From: Pseudomonadota bacterium
Lineage (GTDB): Bacteria > Pseudomonadota > Gammaproteobacteria > Burkholderiales > Burkholderiaceae_C
Length of the DNA: 64,000 nt
NCBI GenBank assembly: GCA_021847345.1
Contig: JAJZTW010000001.1
Span: forward strand, 1 to 64,000
Reading direction: 5' to 3'
Position numbers and translations under genes: made by a program. This document shows, in pieces, positions 1 to 8,287 of this stretch. The notes beneath the pieces were generated by a model, which made no database searches, was not told where the DNA came from, and was given only the letters and a program-made list of their open reading frames with translations. Position 1 is the stretch's first letter. Each line of letters begins with the position of its first letter.

Positions 1-6
1 GGCTCG

Positions 7-1587
7 GTGCTGCTCAATTTCTACCTGGGCAACGTGCTGCACCACGACCGCGACTACCGCGGTGCCGTCATGCGCTACCAGCTGGTCTTGCGCCAGGCCG
101 ACGACTTCGCGCAGGCCCACCTGAACCTGGGTATTACCTTGCTGCAATTGCACAACACCGGGGGAGCACTCCAAAGCATCGAACGAGCGCTTGCCCTCGA
201 TTCCGAACTGGAGGATGCGCACTTCCAACGCGCTCAGGCACTGCAGCGCCTGGCTCGTTTCGACGATGCTGCGATGGCCTACGAGCAAGCGCTCGCGCGT
301 CGTCCAGACCATGTCGAAGCGCTGTACGCGTTCGGCGAGCTCTGTGTGAACAGGCGCGATTTCCAGCTTGCCGAGCATTGCTTCGCACGAGCCCATGCAA
401 CACTTGGTGATGAACCGAGGAACCTTCTGGTCGTCGGCAACCTGCAGAGGGCACGCGGGAATCTGGACAGCGCGGAGAACGCTTACCGACAGGCGATCAC
501 GCTACGGCCGGATTTTTTCGATGCCCACAACAACCTCGGCGCGCTGCTGGTGGAGTTGCATCGTTTCGACGAGGCCGAGGCGGCGTATCGCGATGCCATA
601 GCGCAGGTCCCCGACAGCGCAGCCGCGCGCTGGAACCTGAGTCTGCTGCTTTTGCGAGTGGGCAAACTGGAGCAGGCCTGGCCGCTGTTCGAAACCCGCT
701 ACGACCCAGCACTGCCGAGCCCCGTGGCACACGTTCCCGATCTGCCCTTCGCGCAATGGCGCGGCGAGTCGCTGGTAGGCAGGTCCATCCTGGTGATCGG
801 CGAGCAGGGCTTCGGCGATGAGATCCAGATGGTGCGCTACGCGACGCAGCTCAAGGCTCTCGGGGCGACTCGCGTCAGCATGGTGTGCAAGGGTCCGCTC
901 AAGGAACTGCTGGCGACGGCCAGCGGCGTCGATGCTGTGTACGCCGACGAACAGCCCGTCACGACGCACGATTTCTGGGTGTTGTGTTTCAGCCTGCCTT
1001 ACCACTTCGGCACGACCCCGGTCACGATACCGGCCGCCCTGCCTTATCTTAGGGCCGACTCGAGCCGGGTGGAGCGCTGGAGGCCCTCCCTGCCGCCGAC
1101 CGGCAGGCGTGTCGGCCTGGTCTGGAAGGGAGCGGCGGCGCACGGCAACGACCTCAGCCGCTCGCTGCCCGGGCTGTCCACGCTGGCCGCGCTGTGGACC
1201 TGCCCGGGAATTTCCTTCGTCAGCCTGCAAAAAGGACAGGGCGAGGACGAGGCAGCTTTGGCTGCACAGCCCGGCCACCCGCAGGCGCTGACGGAACTCG
1301 GCTCGCGCATTGCCAGTTTCGCCGACACCGCGGCGATCCTGGCCCAGCTCGATCTGCTGATCTGCGTAGACACGTCGACCGCGCACCTCGCCGGCGCGCT
1401 GGGCAGGCCCTGCTGGGTGCTGCTTCCCGCCATCGGCACCGACTGGCGCTGGCTGCACGAGCGCGACGACTCGCCGTGGTATCCCGGAGTGATGCGCCTG
1501 TTCCGCCAGACCCTTGGCGAGCCGTGGGAGCGCACCGTCGAGCGGGTCGCAGACGCCCTGCGCGAATGGGCGCGGGCGCCGAGCTGA
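7..1587 (+). CDS. TPR-repeat protein with C-terminal GT-B glycosyltransferase-like domain (5' end may lie outside window)
   Basis: The first ~230 residues are about six tetratricopeptide repeats, recognisable by recurring A-x-x-Y/F...A-L-x-x-x-P-D patterns. The rest resembles the heptosyltransferase/GT9 fold: a glycine-rich G-E-Q-G-F-G-D-E-I-Q segment near residue 260, then V-G-L-V-W-K-G, and late D-T-S-T-A-H-L-A-G-A, typical of the nucleotide-sugar side of GT-B enzymes. This combination occurs in proteins that glycosylate surface or flagellar polypeptides; the acceptor here is unknown. The reading frame is open to the window edge and the first start candidate is a GTG at 7, so the true start may be upstream. 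It ends convergently with the ohr gene, 6 bp away. Confidence 0.75.
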   Translation: MLLNFYLGNVLHHDRDYRGAVMRYQLVLRQADDFAQAHLNLGITLLQLHNTGGALQSIERALALDSELEDAHFQRAQALQRLARFDDAAMAYEQALARRPDHVEALYAFGELCVNRRDFQLAEHCFARAHATLGDEPRNLLVVGNLQRARGNLDSAENAYRQAITLRPDFFDAHNNLGALLVELHRFDEAEAAYRDAIAQVPDSAAARWNLSLLLLRVGKLEQAWPLFETRYDPALPSPVAHVPDLPFAQWRGESLVGRSILVIGEQGFGDEIQMVRYATQLKALGATRVSMVCKGPLKELLATASGVDAVYADEQPVTTHDFWVLCFSLPYHFGTTPVTIPAALPYLRADSSRVERWRPSLPPTGRRVGLVWKGAAAHGNDLSRSLPGLSTLAALWTCPGISFVSLQKGQGEDEAALAAQPGHPQALTELGSRIASFADTAAILAQLDLLICVDTSTAHLAGALGRPCWVLLPAIGTDWRWLHERDDSPWYPGVMRLFRQTLGEPWERTVERVADALREWARAPS

Positions 1588-1593
1588 GCGGGC

Positions 1594-2031
1594 TCAGGCC
1601 CCCTGCACCTCGATGCGCACGTCGACGTTGCCGCGCGTGGCGTGCGAATACGGGCAAACCTTCTCGTGCGCCTCGGTGGCGAGTTCGAGCAGTTCGCGTT
1701 GCGGCAGCGAGCGGTCCTCGACATGCAGCTTGACCGCCAGCCCGAAGCCGCCGGCGTCGCGCGGGCCGATGGATACCGAGCAGGTGACCGTGGCACCCGA
1801 GGCGTTCTTCCTGTGCTGCTTGGCGACGAAGTCCAGCGCGCCACCGAAGCAGGCCGCGTAGCCCGCGGCGAACAGGTCCTCGGGAGTGGTGGTGTTCGGC
1901 CGACCCGGGCCGCCCATGGCCTTGGGAACCGAGAGATCCACGCTGACCTGCCCGTCCTGCGAACGGGTGTGGCCGTTGCGTCCGCCGGTGGCGGCGGCGC
2001 TGGTGGTGTAGACGACCTGGATGCTGTCCAT
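1594..2031 (-). CDS. ohr: Organic hydroperoxide resistance protein, Ohr/OsmC family
   Basis: This 145-residue protein is a thiol peroxidase of the Ohr branch of the OsmC family, which reduces organic hydroperoxides in the cytoplasm using lipoylated partners. The two redox cysteines are visible at C61 (A-A-C-F-G-G) and C126 (V-C-P-Y-S), and the conserved Arg that activates the peroxidatic Cys is at R18. Length is normal for the family. The usual repressor gene ohrR is not next to it. It is divergent from dinB, with about 150 bp between the two starts. The annotation is firm because Ohr (V-C-P-Y-S) and OsmC differ in this region. Confidence 0.92.
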   Translation of the reverse strand: MDSIQVVYTTSAAATGGRNGHTRSQDGQVSVDLSVPKAMGGPGRPNTTTPEDLFAAGYAACFGGALDFVAKQHRKNASGATVTCSVSIGPRDAGGFGLAVKLHVEDRSLPQRELLELATEAHEKVCPYSHATRGNVDVRIEVQGA

Positions 2032-2117
2032 CGCTGACTCCTGCTGCCGGATTGTGCTGATCAGTCAGTCTAGCGACACATCGCGTATTTCGCATGTCGT
2101 TCGCAGGCTGGCAGCGA

Positions 2118-2137
2118 TACTGTGGATATCATCAGGT
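2118..2137 (+). promoter_or_regulatory. LexA (SOS) box upstream of dinB
   Basis: The 20-mer TACTGTGGATATCATCAGGT fits the proteobacterial SOS box (CTGT-N8-ACAG, flanked by TA) with one core mismatch (TCAG for ACAG). It lies 41 bp before the ATG chosen for dinB, a classical LexA-regulon gene. The box covers the upstream GTG at 2122 that would otherwise give the longest frame, which supports the downstream ATG. Confidence 0.6.
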
Positions 2138-2178
2138 ATTCCACTCGTGAGCCATGGTCCGGCTCGCCGGAAGTTCGC

Positions 2179-3357
2179 ATGAGCATCGATTCCCCCAGGC
2201 TCCCGCCACGGCGCATCGCGCATCTCGACATGGACGCGTTCTTCGCGTCCGTGGAGCTGCTGCGCTACCCGCAGCTGCGCGGCCAGCCGGTGGTGGTCGG
2301 CGGGCGTCACGACTGGCACCCGCGCCAGCTCGCCGACGGCTCGTGGCAGTTCGCCCGGCTGCGCGACTACAGCGGCCGAGGGGTGGTCACGACCTCGACC
2401 TACGAAGCGCGCGCGCTCGGGGTGTTCTCGGCCATGGGCATGATGAAGGCCGCGCGCCTGGCCCCCGATGCCGTGCTGCTGCCGGCACGCTTCGACGCCT
2501 ACCGCGAGTATTCGCGCCTGTTCAAGTCCGCGGTGGCGAACATCGCGCCCTGCATCGAGGACCGCGGCATCGACGAGATCTACATCGACCTCAGCGAGCA
2601 CGAGCAACTCGACACCGAGGCGCTGGCGCGGAGCATCCAGCACGCGGTTCGGGACGCGACGGGGCTGAGCTGCTCGATCGGAGTGACGCCCAACAAGCTG
2701 CTGTCCAAGATCGCCTCCGAGCTGGACAAGCCCGCCGGCATCACGGTGCTGGGCATGCACGAGCTGCCGACCCGCATCTGGCCCCTGCCGGCCGCGCGCA
2801 TCAACGGCATCGGCCCGAAGGCCGCGGCGCGCCTGCTGGAGCTGGGCGTGCACACCATCGGCGAGCTGGCCGCCACGCCGCCGGAGCTGCTGCAGGAGCA
2901 TTTCGGACGCACCTACGCAGCGTGGCTGCACGAGGTGTCCCACGGCCGCGACCAGCGTCCCGTGGTGACCGAATCGCGCCCCAAGTCGGTGAGCCGGGAG
3001 ACCACCTTCGAGCGTGACCTGCACGCGCGCCACGACCGCGCCGAACTCTCGGCCTGCTTCACCGATCTGTGCGAACGCCTGGCCGAGGACCTGCAGCGCA
3101 AGGGCTGCGCCGCTCGCACCATCGGCATCAAGCTGCGCTTCGAGGACTTCCGCACGGTCACACGGGATCTCTCGCTGGCGCGCCCGGTGCGCTCGGCCGG
3201 CGACATCCGGCGCGCGGCCGGCGAATGCCTGCGCCGTGTCGGGCTCGAACGCCGGCTGCGCCTGCTGGGGGTACGGGCCAGCGCGTTGCAGGAAGCGAGG
3301 TCCGGGCAGCCGGGCAGCGCCGGCGAGCAGCTCAGCCTGCTCGACCCGGCGGCTTGA
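2179..3357 (+). CDS. dinB: DNA polymerase IV (Y-family translesion polymerase)
   Basis: The 392-residue product has the Y-family catalytic elements: L-D-M-D-A-F-F-A-S-V-E (D17, D19), the D-E pair in G-I-D-E-I-Y-I-D, the T-Y-E-A-R finger motif, and helix-hairpin-helix residues around I-N-G-I-G-P-K-A-A. The C terminus carries Q-L-S-L-L, matching the beta-clamp binding motif, so it should be recruited to stalled forks. Between V-V-V-G-G and R-G-V-V there are about 20 extra residues compared with E. coli DinB; I recall similar insertions in Burkholderiales homologues. An in-frame GTG at 2122 lies inside the LexA box, so the ATG at 2179 is preferred. Expected to be SOS-induced. Confidence 0.93.
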   Translation: MSIDSPRLPPRRIAHLDMDAFFASVELLRYPQLRGQPVVVGGRHDWHPRQLADGSWQFARLRDYSGRGVVTTSTYEARALGVFSAMGMMKAARLAPDAVLLPARFDAYREYSRLFKSAVANIAPCIEDRGIDEIYIDLSEHEQLDTEALARSIQHAVRDATGLSCSIGVTPNKLLSKIASELDKPAGITVLGMHELPTRIWPLPAARINGIGPKAAARLLELGVHTIGELAATPPELLQEHFGRTYAAWLHEVSHGRDQRPVVTESRPKSVSRETTFERDLHARHDRAELSACFTDLCERLAEDLQRKGCAARTIGIKLRFEDFRTVTRDLSLARPVRSAGDIRRAAGECLRRVGLERRLRLLGVRASALQEARSGQPGSAGEQLSLLDPAA

Positions 3358-3875
3358 CAGGCGGCGGGGATTTAGCCATTTTTCAAATGGATAAATAGAC
3401 TTATTAGCGATCCGGTTGATGGGTCGATCCATGCGGGTTAGCATCGGACTCATCCGCTGCCTGGGTGCCGACAGCCCCGGGGCCTGCGCGGGCCCGCCCG
3501 GATCGTGCAAGCCCTGGCCTGCCGTGGCTCCCGCTCTCCTGACCCCCGCGGGATCCTTCCGGGCAGCGCGCAGCCCGCCCGCGCTCGTCACGGCGGGCGG
3601 GTTGCGCAAGCGTCAGCTGGTGCCTTGTTCGGCCCGGCCCGGCTCGCCGCTCCGCCCGACCCGCCTGCCGGCCGCATGCCGCAGGCGGCGCCGGTTCCCG
3701 ACACATCGCGCGGCCGCTCAGCGGCCCGCCAGAGATCACCCGCCATGCTGCCCACCGCCCCGATCCACGGCGCTTCGCGCTCCATCGCATTGCCCTGCTC
3801 CACTGCCTCGCACCGCTTCACCGCGCATCCCGCGGCGTTTCCCGCGCAAGGGCCCGGCACCGGAGGCCGGCAAGC
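3358..3875. other. 518-bp gene-free interval before the symporter
   Basis: The left part is AT-rich (about 3368-3410) and contains a perfect short inverted repeat, CCATTT-TTC-AAATGG, at 3376-3390. That is a plausible promoter/operator zone for the symporter. The rest is very GC-rich, with no intrinsic terminator and no convincing gene. A 124-codon frame at 3505-3879 overlaps the symporter ATG by ATGA, but its Pro/Arg/Ala-rich composition looks non-coding. Confidence 0.4.
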
Positions 3876-5441
3876 ATGATCGCGCCACGCCTTCTGACTC
3901 CCGACTGGCTCTCCCTCGGCGCCTACTTCTTGCTCACGCTGGTGGTCGGCGCTTGGGCCGCGCGGCGCCACACCGGCAGCGACGACCTGTTTCTCGCAGG
4001 GCGCTCGCTCGGACCGCTGGCGGTGGGCTTCTCGCTGTTCGCCTCCAACGTGTCGTCCGACACCATCATCGGCCTGCCCGGCGCAGCGTATGCCACCGGC
4101 ATCTCGGCCGCGAACTACGAGTGGATGGCCAGCATCGTGCTGCTGGTGTCGCTGGTCGCCGTGTATCCCGTCCTGGCGCGAGCGCGCGTGAGCACCATGC
4201 CCGAACTGATGGAGCGCCGCTTCGACCCGCGCATGCGCAGGTATCTGTCGGCCGTCACGCTGTTCCTGTCGGTGGTGCTCGACACGGCCGGCACGCTGTA
4301 TGCCGGCGCGCTGGTGCTGACCACCTTCATCGGTCATTTCACGCTCTGGCAGGCGACGCTGGCGATCGCGCTGTTCACGGCGGCCTACACGGCCGCCGGA
4401 GGCCTGCGCGCGGTGGTCTACACCGACGTGCTGCAGGCACTGGTGCTGCTGGCGGGCGCCAGCGTGCTGGCATGGATCGTGTTCGGACAGTACGGCCACT
4501 CCTGGTCGGCCGTGCTGGCGCGGGTCCCGCACAGCCACCTGTCGCTGATCCGGCCACCGGGCGACCCAGGCGTGCCGTGGACCGGGCTGGTCACCGGGCT
4601 GCCGGTCGTCGGCTTCTACTACTGGACCATGAACCAGTACATCGCGCAGCGCGTGCTCGGCGCCCGCAACCTCGCTGCGTCGAGCCGCGGAGCGCTGGTC
4701 GCCGCGCTGCTCAAGCTGACGCCGCTGTTCATCATGACCCTGCCCGGGGCCATGGCCATCGGCCTGCTGCCGCCGCTGCACCACCCGGACGAGGTATGGC
4801 CGCAGCTGGTGCTGCATTACGCTCCGCATGGCCTGATCGGCCTGATGCTCGCCGCCTTGCTGGCGGCGCTGATGTCCACTTGCTCGGCAACGCTCAATTC
4901 CGCCGCGACTTTGCTCGCGCTGGATTTCGTGCGGCCGCTGCGACCGCACTGGAGCAACCTGCAACTGGCCCGCTCCGGCCAGGTGTTCACGGTGCTGATC
5001 GCGCTGCTGGCGGCGGCCTGGGCGCCGCAGATCGTGCATTTCGAGGGCCTGTGGGCCTATCTGCAGCAGGTCATCGCCTACGTCGCGTCCCCGCTTGTCG
5101 CGACCTTCGTGCTGGGGCTGGCGCTGCCGGCACTGGGGCCGTCGGCCGCACTGCGCGGCCTGGGCAGCGGCCACGTGCTCGCGGTGCTGGTGTTCGCCGC
5201 CGTGCAGGCCGGCTGGCTGCGCATTCATTTCACGGTCGTCGGCGGAGTGCTGTTCGTGGGCACGCTGCTGCTGAGCCTGGGATGGATGGCCTGGCTGGGC
5301 CCGCGCGACCGCGTGCCGCCCGACTCACCGCGTGCGCTGCTGGTCAGGCGCGCGGGGCTGCCGCGCCTGCCGCGCGATGTCTGGCTGCTCGGCGCCTGCG
5401 TGCTCGCCGGGGTGGGCGCGTTGCTGTGGGCCTTCGCCTGA
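3876..5441 (+). CDS. Sodium:solute symporter (SSS family) permease
   Basis: The 521-residue protein has about 13 hydrophobic segments and starts with the family signature: a first helix followed by a short loop reading G-S-D-D-L-F-L-A-G-R-S-L-G, then S-N-V-S-S-D-T-I-I-G-L-P-G-A-A-Y. It imports a small organic solute with Na+ across the inner membrane. The sequence is closer to the sugar/choline-like SSS members than to the acetate (ActP) type, but the substrate cannot be read from it. GGAGG lies about 13 nt before the ATG. It is transcribed alone, convergent with the cyclase gene at 5471. Confidence 0.85.
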   Translation: MIAPRLLTPDWLSLGAYFLLTLVVGAWAARRHTGSDDLFLAGRSLGPLAVGFSLFASNVSSDTIIGLPGAAYATGISAANYEWMASIVLLVSLVAVYPVLARARVSTMPELMERRFDPRMRRYLSAVTLFLSVVLDTAGTLYAGALVLTTFIGHFTLWQATLAIALFTAAYTAAGGLRAVVYTDVLQALVLLAGASVLAWIVFGQYGHSWSAVLARVPHSHLSLIRPPGDPGVPWTGLVTGLPVVGFYYWTMNQYIAQRVLGARNLAASSRGALVAALLKLTPLFIMTLPGAMAIGLLPPLHHPDEVWPQLVLHYAPHGLIGLMLAALLAALMSTCSATLNSAATLLALDFVRPLRPHWSNLQLARSGQVFTVLIALLAAAWAPQIVHFEGLWAYLQQVIAYVASPLVATFVLGLALPALGPSAALRGLGSGHVLAVLVFAAVQAGWLRIHFTVVGGVLFVGTLLLSLGWMAWLGPRDRVPPDSPRALLVRRAGLPRLPRDVWLLGACVLAGVGALLWAFA

Positions 5442-5470
5442 GCGCCGGCCGGCGTGGCGCGCGACGAGAG

Positions 5471-7777
5471 TCAGGCGCGATCGGAGACTGCGCCGTCAGA
5501 TGACACCAGATGCAGCTGCGCCAGCGCGCGGGGCGCCGGGCTGCCCAGGCGCGCGCTGCTGGCCCCCGCGAGTTGCCACCAGCGTTCGCGGTCGCGCTTG
5601 TGCAGCTTGGCCTGGTACATCGCGGCGTCGGCCTGGCGCACCAGCGCATCCGGATCCTGGCCGTCCAGCGGGTACAGCGCCAGGCCCATGGTCATGCCGA
5701 CGCGGGCCTGGCAGCCGGGGGCCAGCTCGAACGGCGCCTGCACTGCCGCATGAAGACGCTGCAGCACGTCGGTGAGCTGCGCGAGCACGTCCTCGGCATC
5801 GATCTGCTCGATGACCACGACGAATTCGTCCCCACCCAGGCGCGCCAGCAGATCGAACTTGCGAATGGCCCCGCGCAGTCGTTGCCCCAGCTCGCGCAGC
5901 AGCCGATCGCCGGCGTCATGGCCCCAGGTATCGTTGACCGGCTTGAAGTCGTCGAGATCGATCATTCCCACCGCCAGCACGCTGCCGTCCTGGCGCGCAG
6001 CGGCCAGTGCCTGGGGCAGGTACTGGGTCAGCGCGAAACGGTTGGGCAGGCCCGTGAGCAGATCATGCCGAGCACGGTGCGATTCTTCCATCTGCAGGTC
6101 GTTGAGCCTGCGCTTGGTGTCGAGTTCATCGAGGCCGTGGCCCAGCAACTCCGCCACGCGCTGGCAAAGCTCGGTGGTCTGGCGGTCGAAGGAATTCGGC
6201 TGCGGCGACACGAACACCAGCACGGCCCAGATCGCGCCGGCACGAAACACGGGCACGGCGAGCGCCGAACGCCAGTCGTAGGCGCTCATCGAAGCGCGCC
6301 ACGGCGCCATGCGGGGGTCGCCCAGCAGGTCGTTGGAACAGGCATTGCGGTGACTGCTCCAGACGCGAAGCACCAGCGGGGACTGATCCTCGTCGTGCAG
6401 GCTGATGCGCAGCGCGTCGAGCTGATCGGCACCGCTGCCGGCACGCGCGATGACCTCGATGCGCCCATGTTCGTCGGGACGTGCCATCCACGCCGCGTGG
6501 AACTGGGTTCCCTCGGTCAGGGTCTGGCAGGTGCGAAGCAACATGTCCGGCACGTTGCGCGCCTGCAGCAGCACGTCGCCCTCGCTCATCAAGGCACGGT
6601 ACAGGCTTTGCAAGCGCGCCATGCGCCGGTGCTGCTCCATCGCGAGCAGGCCGCGCTCGACGGCCAGGCCGATGTGCAGCAGCACCTCGGTGGTCAGGGA
6701 GTCGAACACGTCGGGCTCGGAGAAACACAGCACCAGCACGCCGCGCGGCGCGTCGCGTTCGGGCTCACCCGGCTCGGCACGCAGCGGCAGCGCCGCGATG
6801 CAGGCCGGAGCCGCGGTATCGTCGCCGCCGGCCGCGGTGCCGAAGCAGGCCTGGCCGTCGTCGCGAGCCTGCTCGGCCAGTTCGCGCCCGAGCAGCCCGG
6901 TGGCAGGCGTCGTCGCCGAGGCCTCGGCAGTGACCCGCAGCGCTTGCGTGGCGGGGTCCACCTGGGCCACCCAGGCCTGCGCCAGGGCGCCGCGCCGCAC
7001 CGCGGCACGGCAGACCTCCTGTTCGAAGCCCTGACGGTCGTCCGCCTCGGAGCCGATGCGGCTGATCTCGGCCAGCACGCCGTCCAGGCGCGCCATGCGA
7101 CGCATGCGCTGCATCTGGCGGTCGCGGCGCGCGACTTCGCGAAGCGCACGGGCGCGCCAGCCCAGGCCGCGTGCAAAACGGCGCTGCGAGCTGCGCACGG
7201 CCAGCGCCAGGAACAGCAACCATGCCGCGGCCACCACGGCCTGCGCCTGCGCCGCGGTGGAGTCGCCCAGGCTCAGCCACGCGCTCAACGGCAACAACGC
7301 CGCCGATGCGAAGCCCAGTGCCGCGGCGGCGTCGAATCCGATGGCCACCGCGACGCCGCCGCTGAGACAAGCCACGACAAAGGCCACGAAGGCGTCGAGC
7401 CGAGGCTCGCGTGGCAGCAGCCACCAGGGCAGCAGGCCCCACAACAGACCGTTGACCACGCTGCCGGCACGCAGCAGCCTGTGCAGGGCCGGTGATCCGG
7501 CTTCGGCATCGGCGCCGGGTTGCCTGCGTTGCCACAGCAGCAATGCCACCGACTGCGACAACCCCACCGCCACCAGCCAGCCGACCAGCGCCGGCTGGCG
7601 CACCCGCCCCAGCAACAGCCAGGTGCAGGCCAGCGCCACGGCGAACTGGGCAAGCGCCAGCAACCCGAGCGAGCGCAGCAGATGCTCGCATTGCGCCGCC
7701 GGCAGCACGCCCGGGGCGAGCGGCTGGCGCCAGGTCTTGCGCGAGGAGTTCTTGGTTTTCACCCTGTGTGCCGTCAA
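5471..7777 (-). CDS. Membrane-anchored diguanylate cyclase: N-terminal TM domain, two GAF domains, GGDEF
   Basis: A 768-residue c-di-GMP synthase. The first ~200 residues hold about six hydrophobic segments, a MASE-like membrane sensor. Two GAF-like domains follow (roughly 225-385 and 390-555). The GGDEF domain runs from D-L-L-T-G-L-P-N-R near 575 to about 735, with an intact G-G-D-E-F at 648-652. An inhibitory I-site R-K-F-D sits five residues upstream, so product inhibition is expected. There is no EAL domain, so it should act only as a synthase. The longest frame starts at a TTG (7777); a GTG at 7762 is an alternative, so the N terminus is uncertain. Divergent from the GGDEF/EAL gene at 8288. 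Confidence 0.88.
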   Translation of the reverse strand: MTAHRVKTKNSSRKTWRQPLAPGVLPAAQCEHLLRSLGLLALAQFAVALACTWLLLGRVRQPALVGWLVAVGLSQSVALLLWQRRQPGADAEAGSPALHRLLRAGSVVNGLLWGLLPWWLLPREPRLDAFVAFVVACLSGGVAVAIGFDAAAALGFASAALLPLSAWLSLGDSTAAQAQAVVAAAWLLFLALAVRSSQRRFARGLGWRARALREVARRDRQMQRMRRMARLDGVLAEISRIGSEADDRQGFEQEVCRAAVRRGALAQAWVAQVDPATQALRVTAEASATTPATGLLGRELAEQARDDGQACFGTAAGGDDTAAPACIAALPLRAEPGEPERDAPRGVLVLCFSEPDVFDSLTTEVLLHIGLAVERGLLAMEQHRRMARLQSLYRALMSEGDVLLQARNVPDMLLRTCQTLTEGTQFHAAWMARPDEHGRIEVIARAGSGADQLDALRISLHDEDQSPLVLRVWSSHRNACSNDLLGDPRMAPWRASMSAYDWRSALAVPVFRAGAIWAVLVFVSPQPNSFDRQTTELCQRVAELLGHGLDELDTKRRLNDLQMEESHRARHDLLTGLPNRFALTQYLPQALAAARQDGSVLAVGMIDLDDFKPVNDTWGHDAGDRLLRELGQRLRGAIRKFDLLARLGGDEFVVVIEQIDAEDVLAQLTDVLQRLHAAVQAPFELAPGCQARVGMTMGLALYPLDGQDPDALVRQADAAMYQAKLHKRDRERWWQLAGASSARLGSPAPRALAQLHLVSSDGAVSDRA

Positions 7778-8287
7778 GGTCCGCGGGCTCGCCCGATGGG
7801 AACCCTGGAGTGCATTGTGCTTGGCGCAAGGCTCTCATGCACGGATCTTGCGCGTCGGCGGCGAAATCGGCACGCGGTTTCGTGATTTTGTTCACGACCG
7901 CAGCTGCGTCGTGGACCGTCGGGCAGTGGCGGCGGAACCGGCGGGGCGCCGCGACGCGCCCGGTACGGCATGTCGGCGAATATCCGCACTGACGGTCATG
8001 CATGAAGCAAATGCATTTTGCAATGCGGATCGAATAGCAGCTGTTTAATAGGTCGTGCGTAGAATCATCCTGAAACCAGGATCGAACCATGCACGCCCAC
8101 TGATTCCCATCATTTTCAGGAATTTGAAAATCCAGGAATAAGAAATATTTTTGTTTTCACGATTCCATGGTGGCGGCATTGAAAAATATTCCAGGCATTC
8201 TCCTGAAACCGTCCTCCCGACGATTCATGCCAGTTCCGCGCGAGTCGGAATCACGCGAAGCCGGGCAGCCGCGAGGCGCTTGCGCGC
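7778..8287. other. 510-bp divergent intergenic region between two c-di-GMP genes
   Basis: No gene is apparent. The right half is strikingly AT-rich for this genome (about 8000-8210) and includes a 10-bp palindrome AAATGCATTT near 8009-8018 and nested inverted repeats at 8114-8208. It must hold the promoters of both flanking genes, but no strong -35/-10 pair stands out. Confidence 0.45.
8114..8208 (+). repeat. Nested inverted repeats in AT-rich leader of the GGDEF/EAL gene
   Basis: Two perfect inverted repeats are nested: TTTCAGGA (8114-8121) with TCCTGAAA (8201-8208), and inside it AATATTTTT (8144-8152) with AAAAATATT (8182-8190). CAGGAAT occurs twice on the left arm. As RNA this could form a long stem ending 79 nt before the start at 8288; as DNA it could be an operator array. 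Confidence 0.45.

Noticed and set aside
3505-3879. 124-codon frame overlapping the symporter start by ATGA
   Set aside because: Composition is Pro/Arg/Ala-rich with no hydrophobic or structured segments and no ribosome-binding site; it looks like GC-driven open frame.
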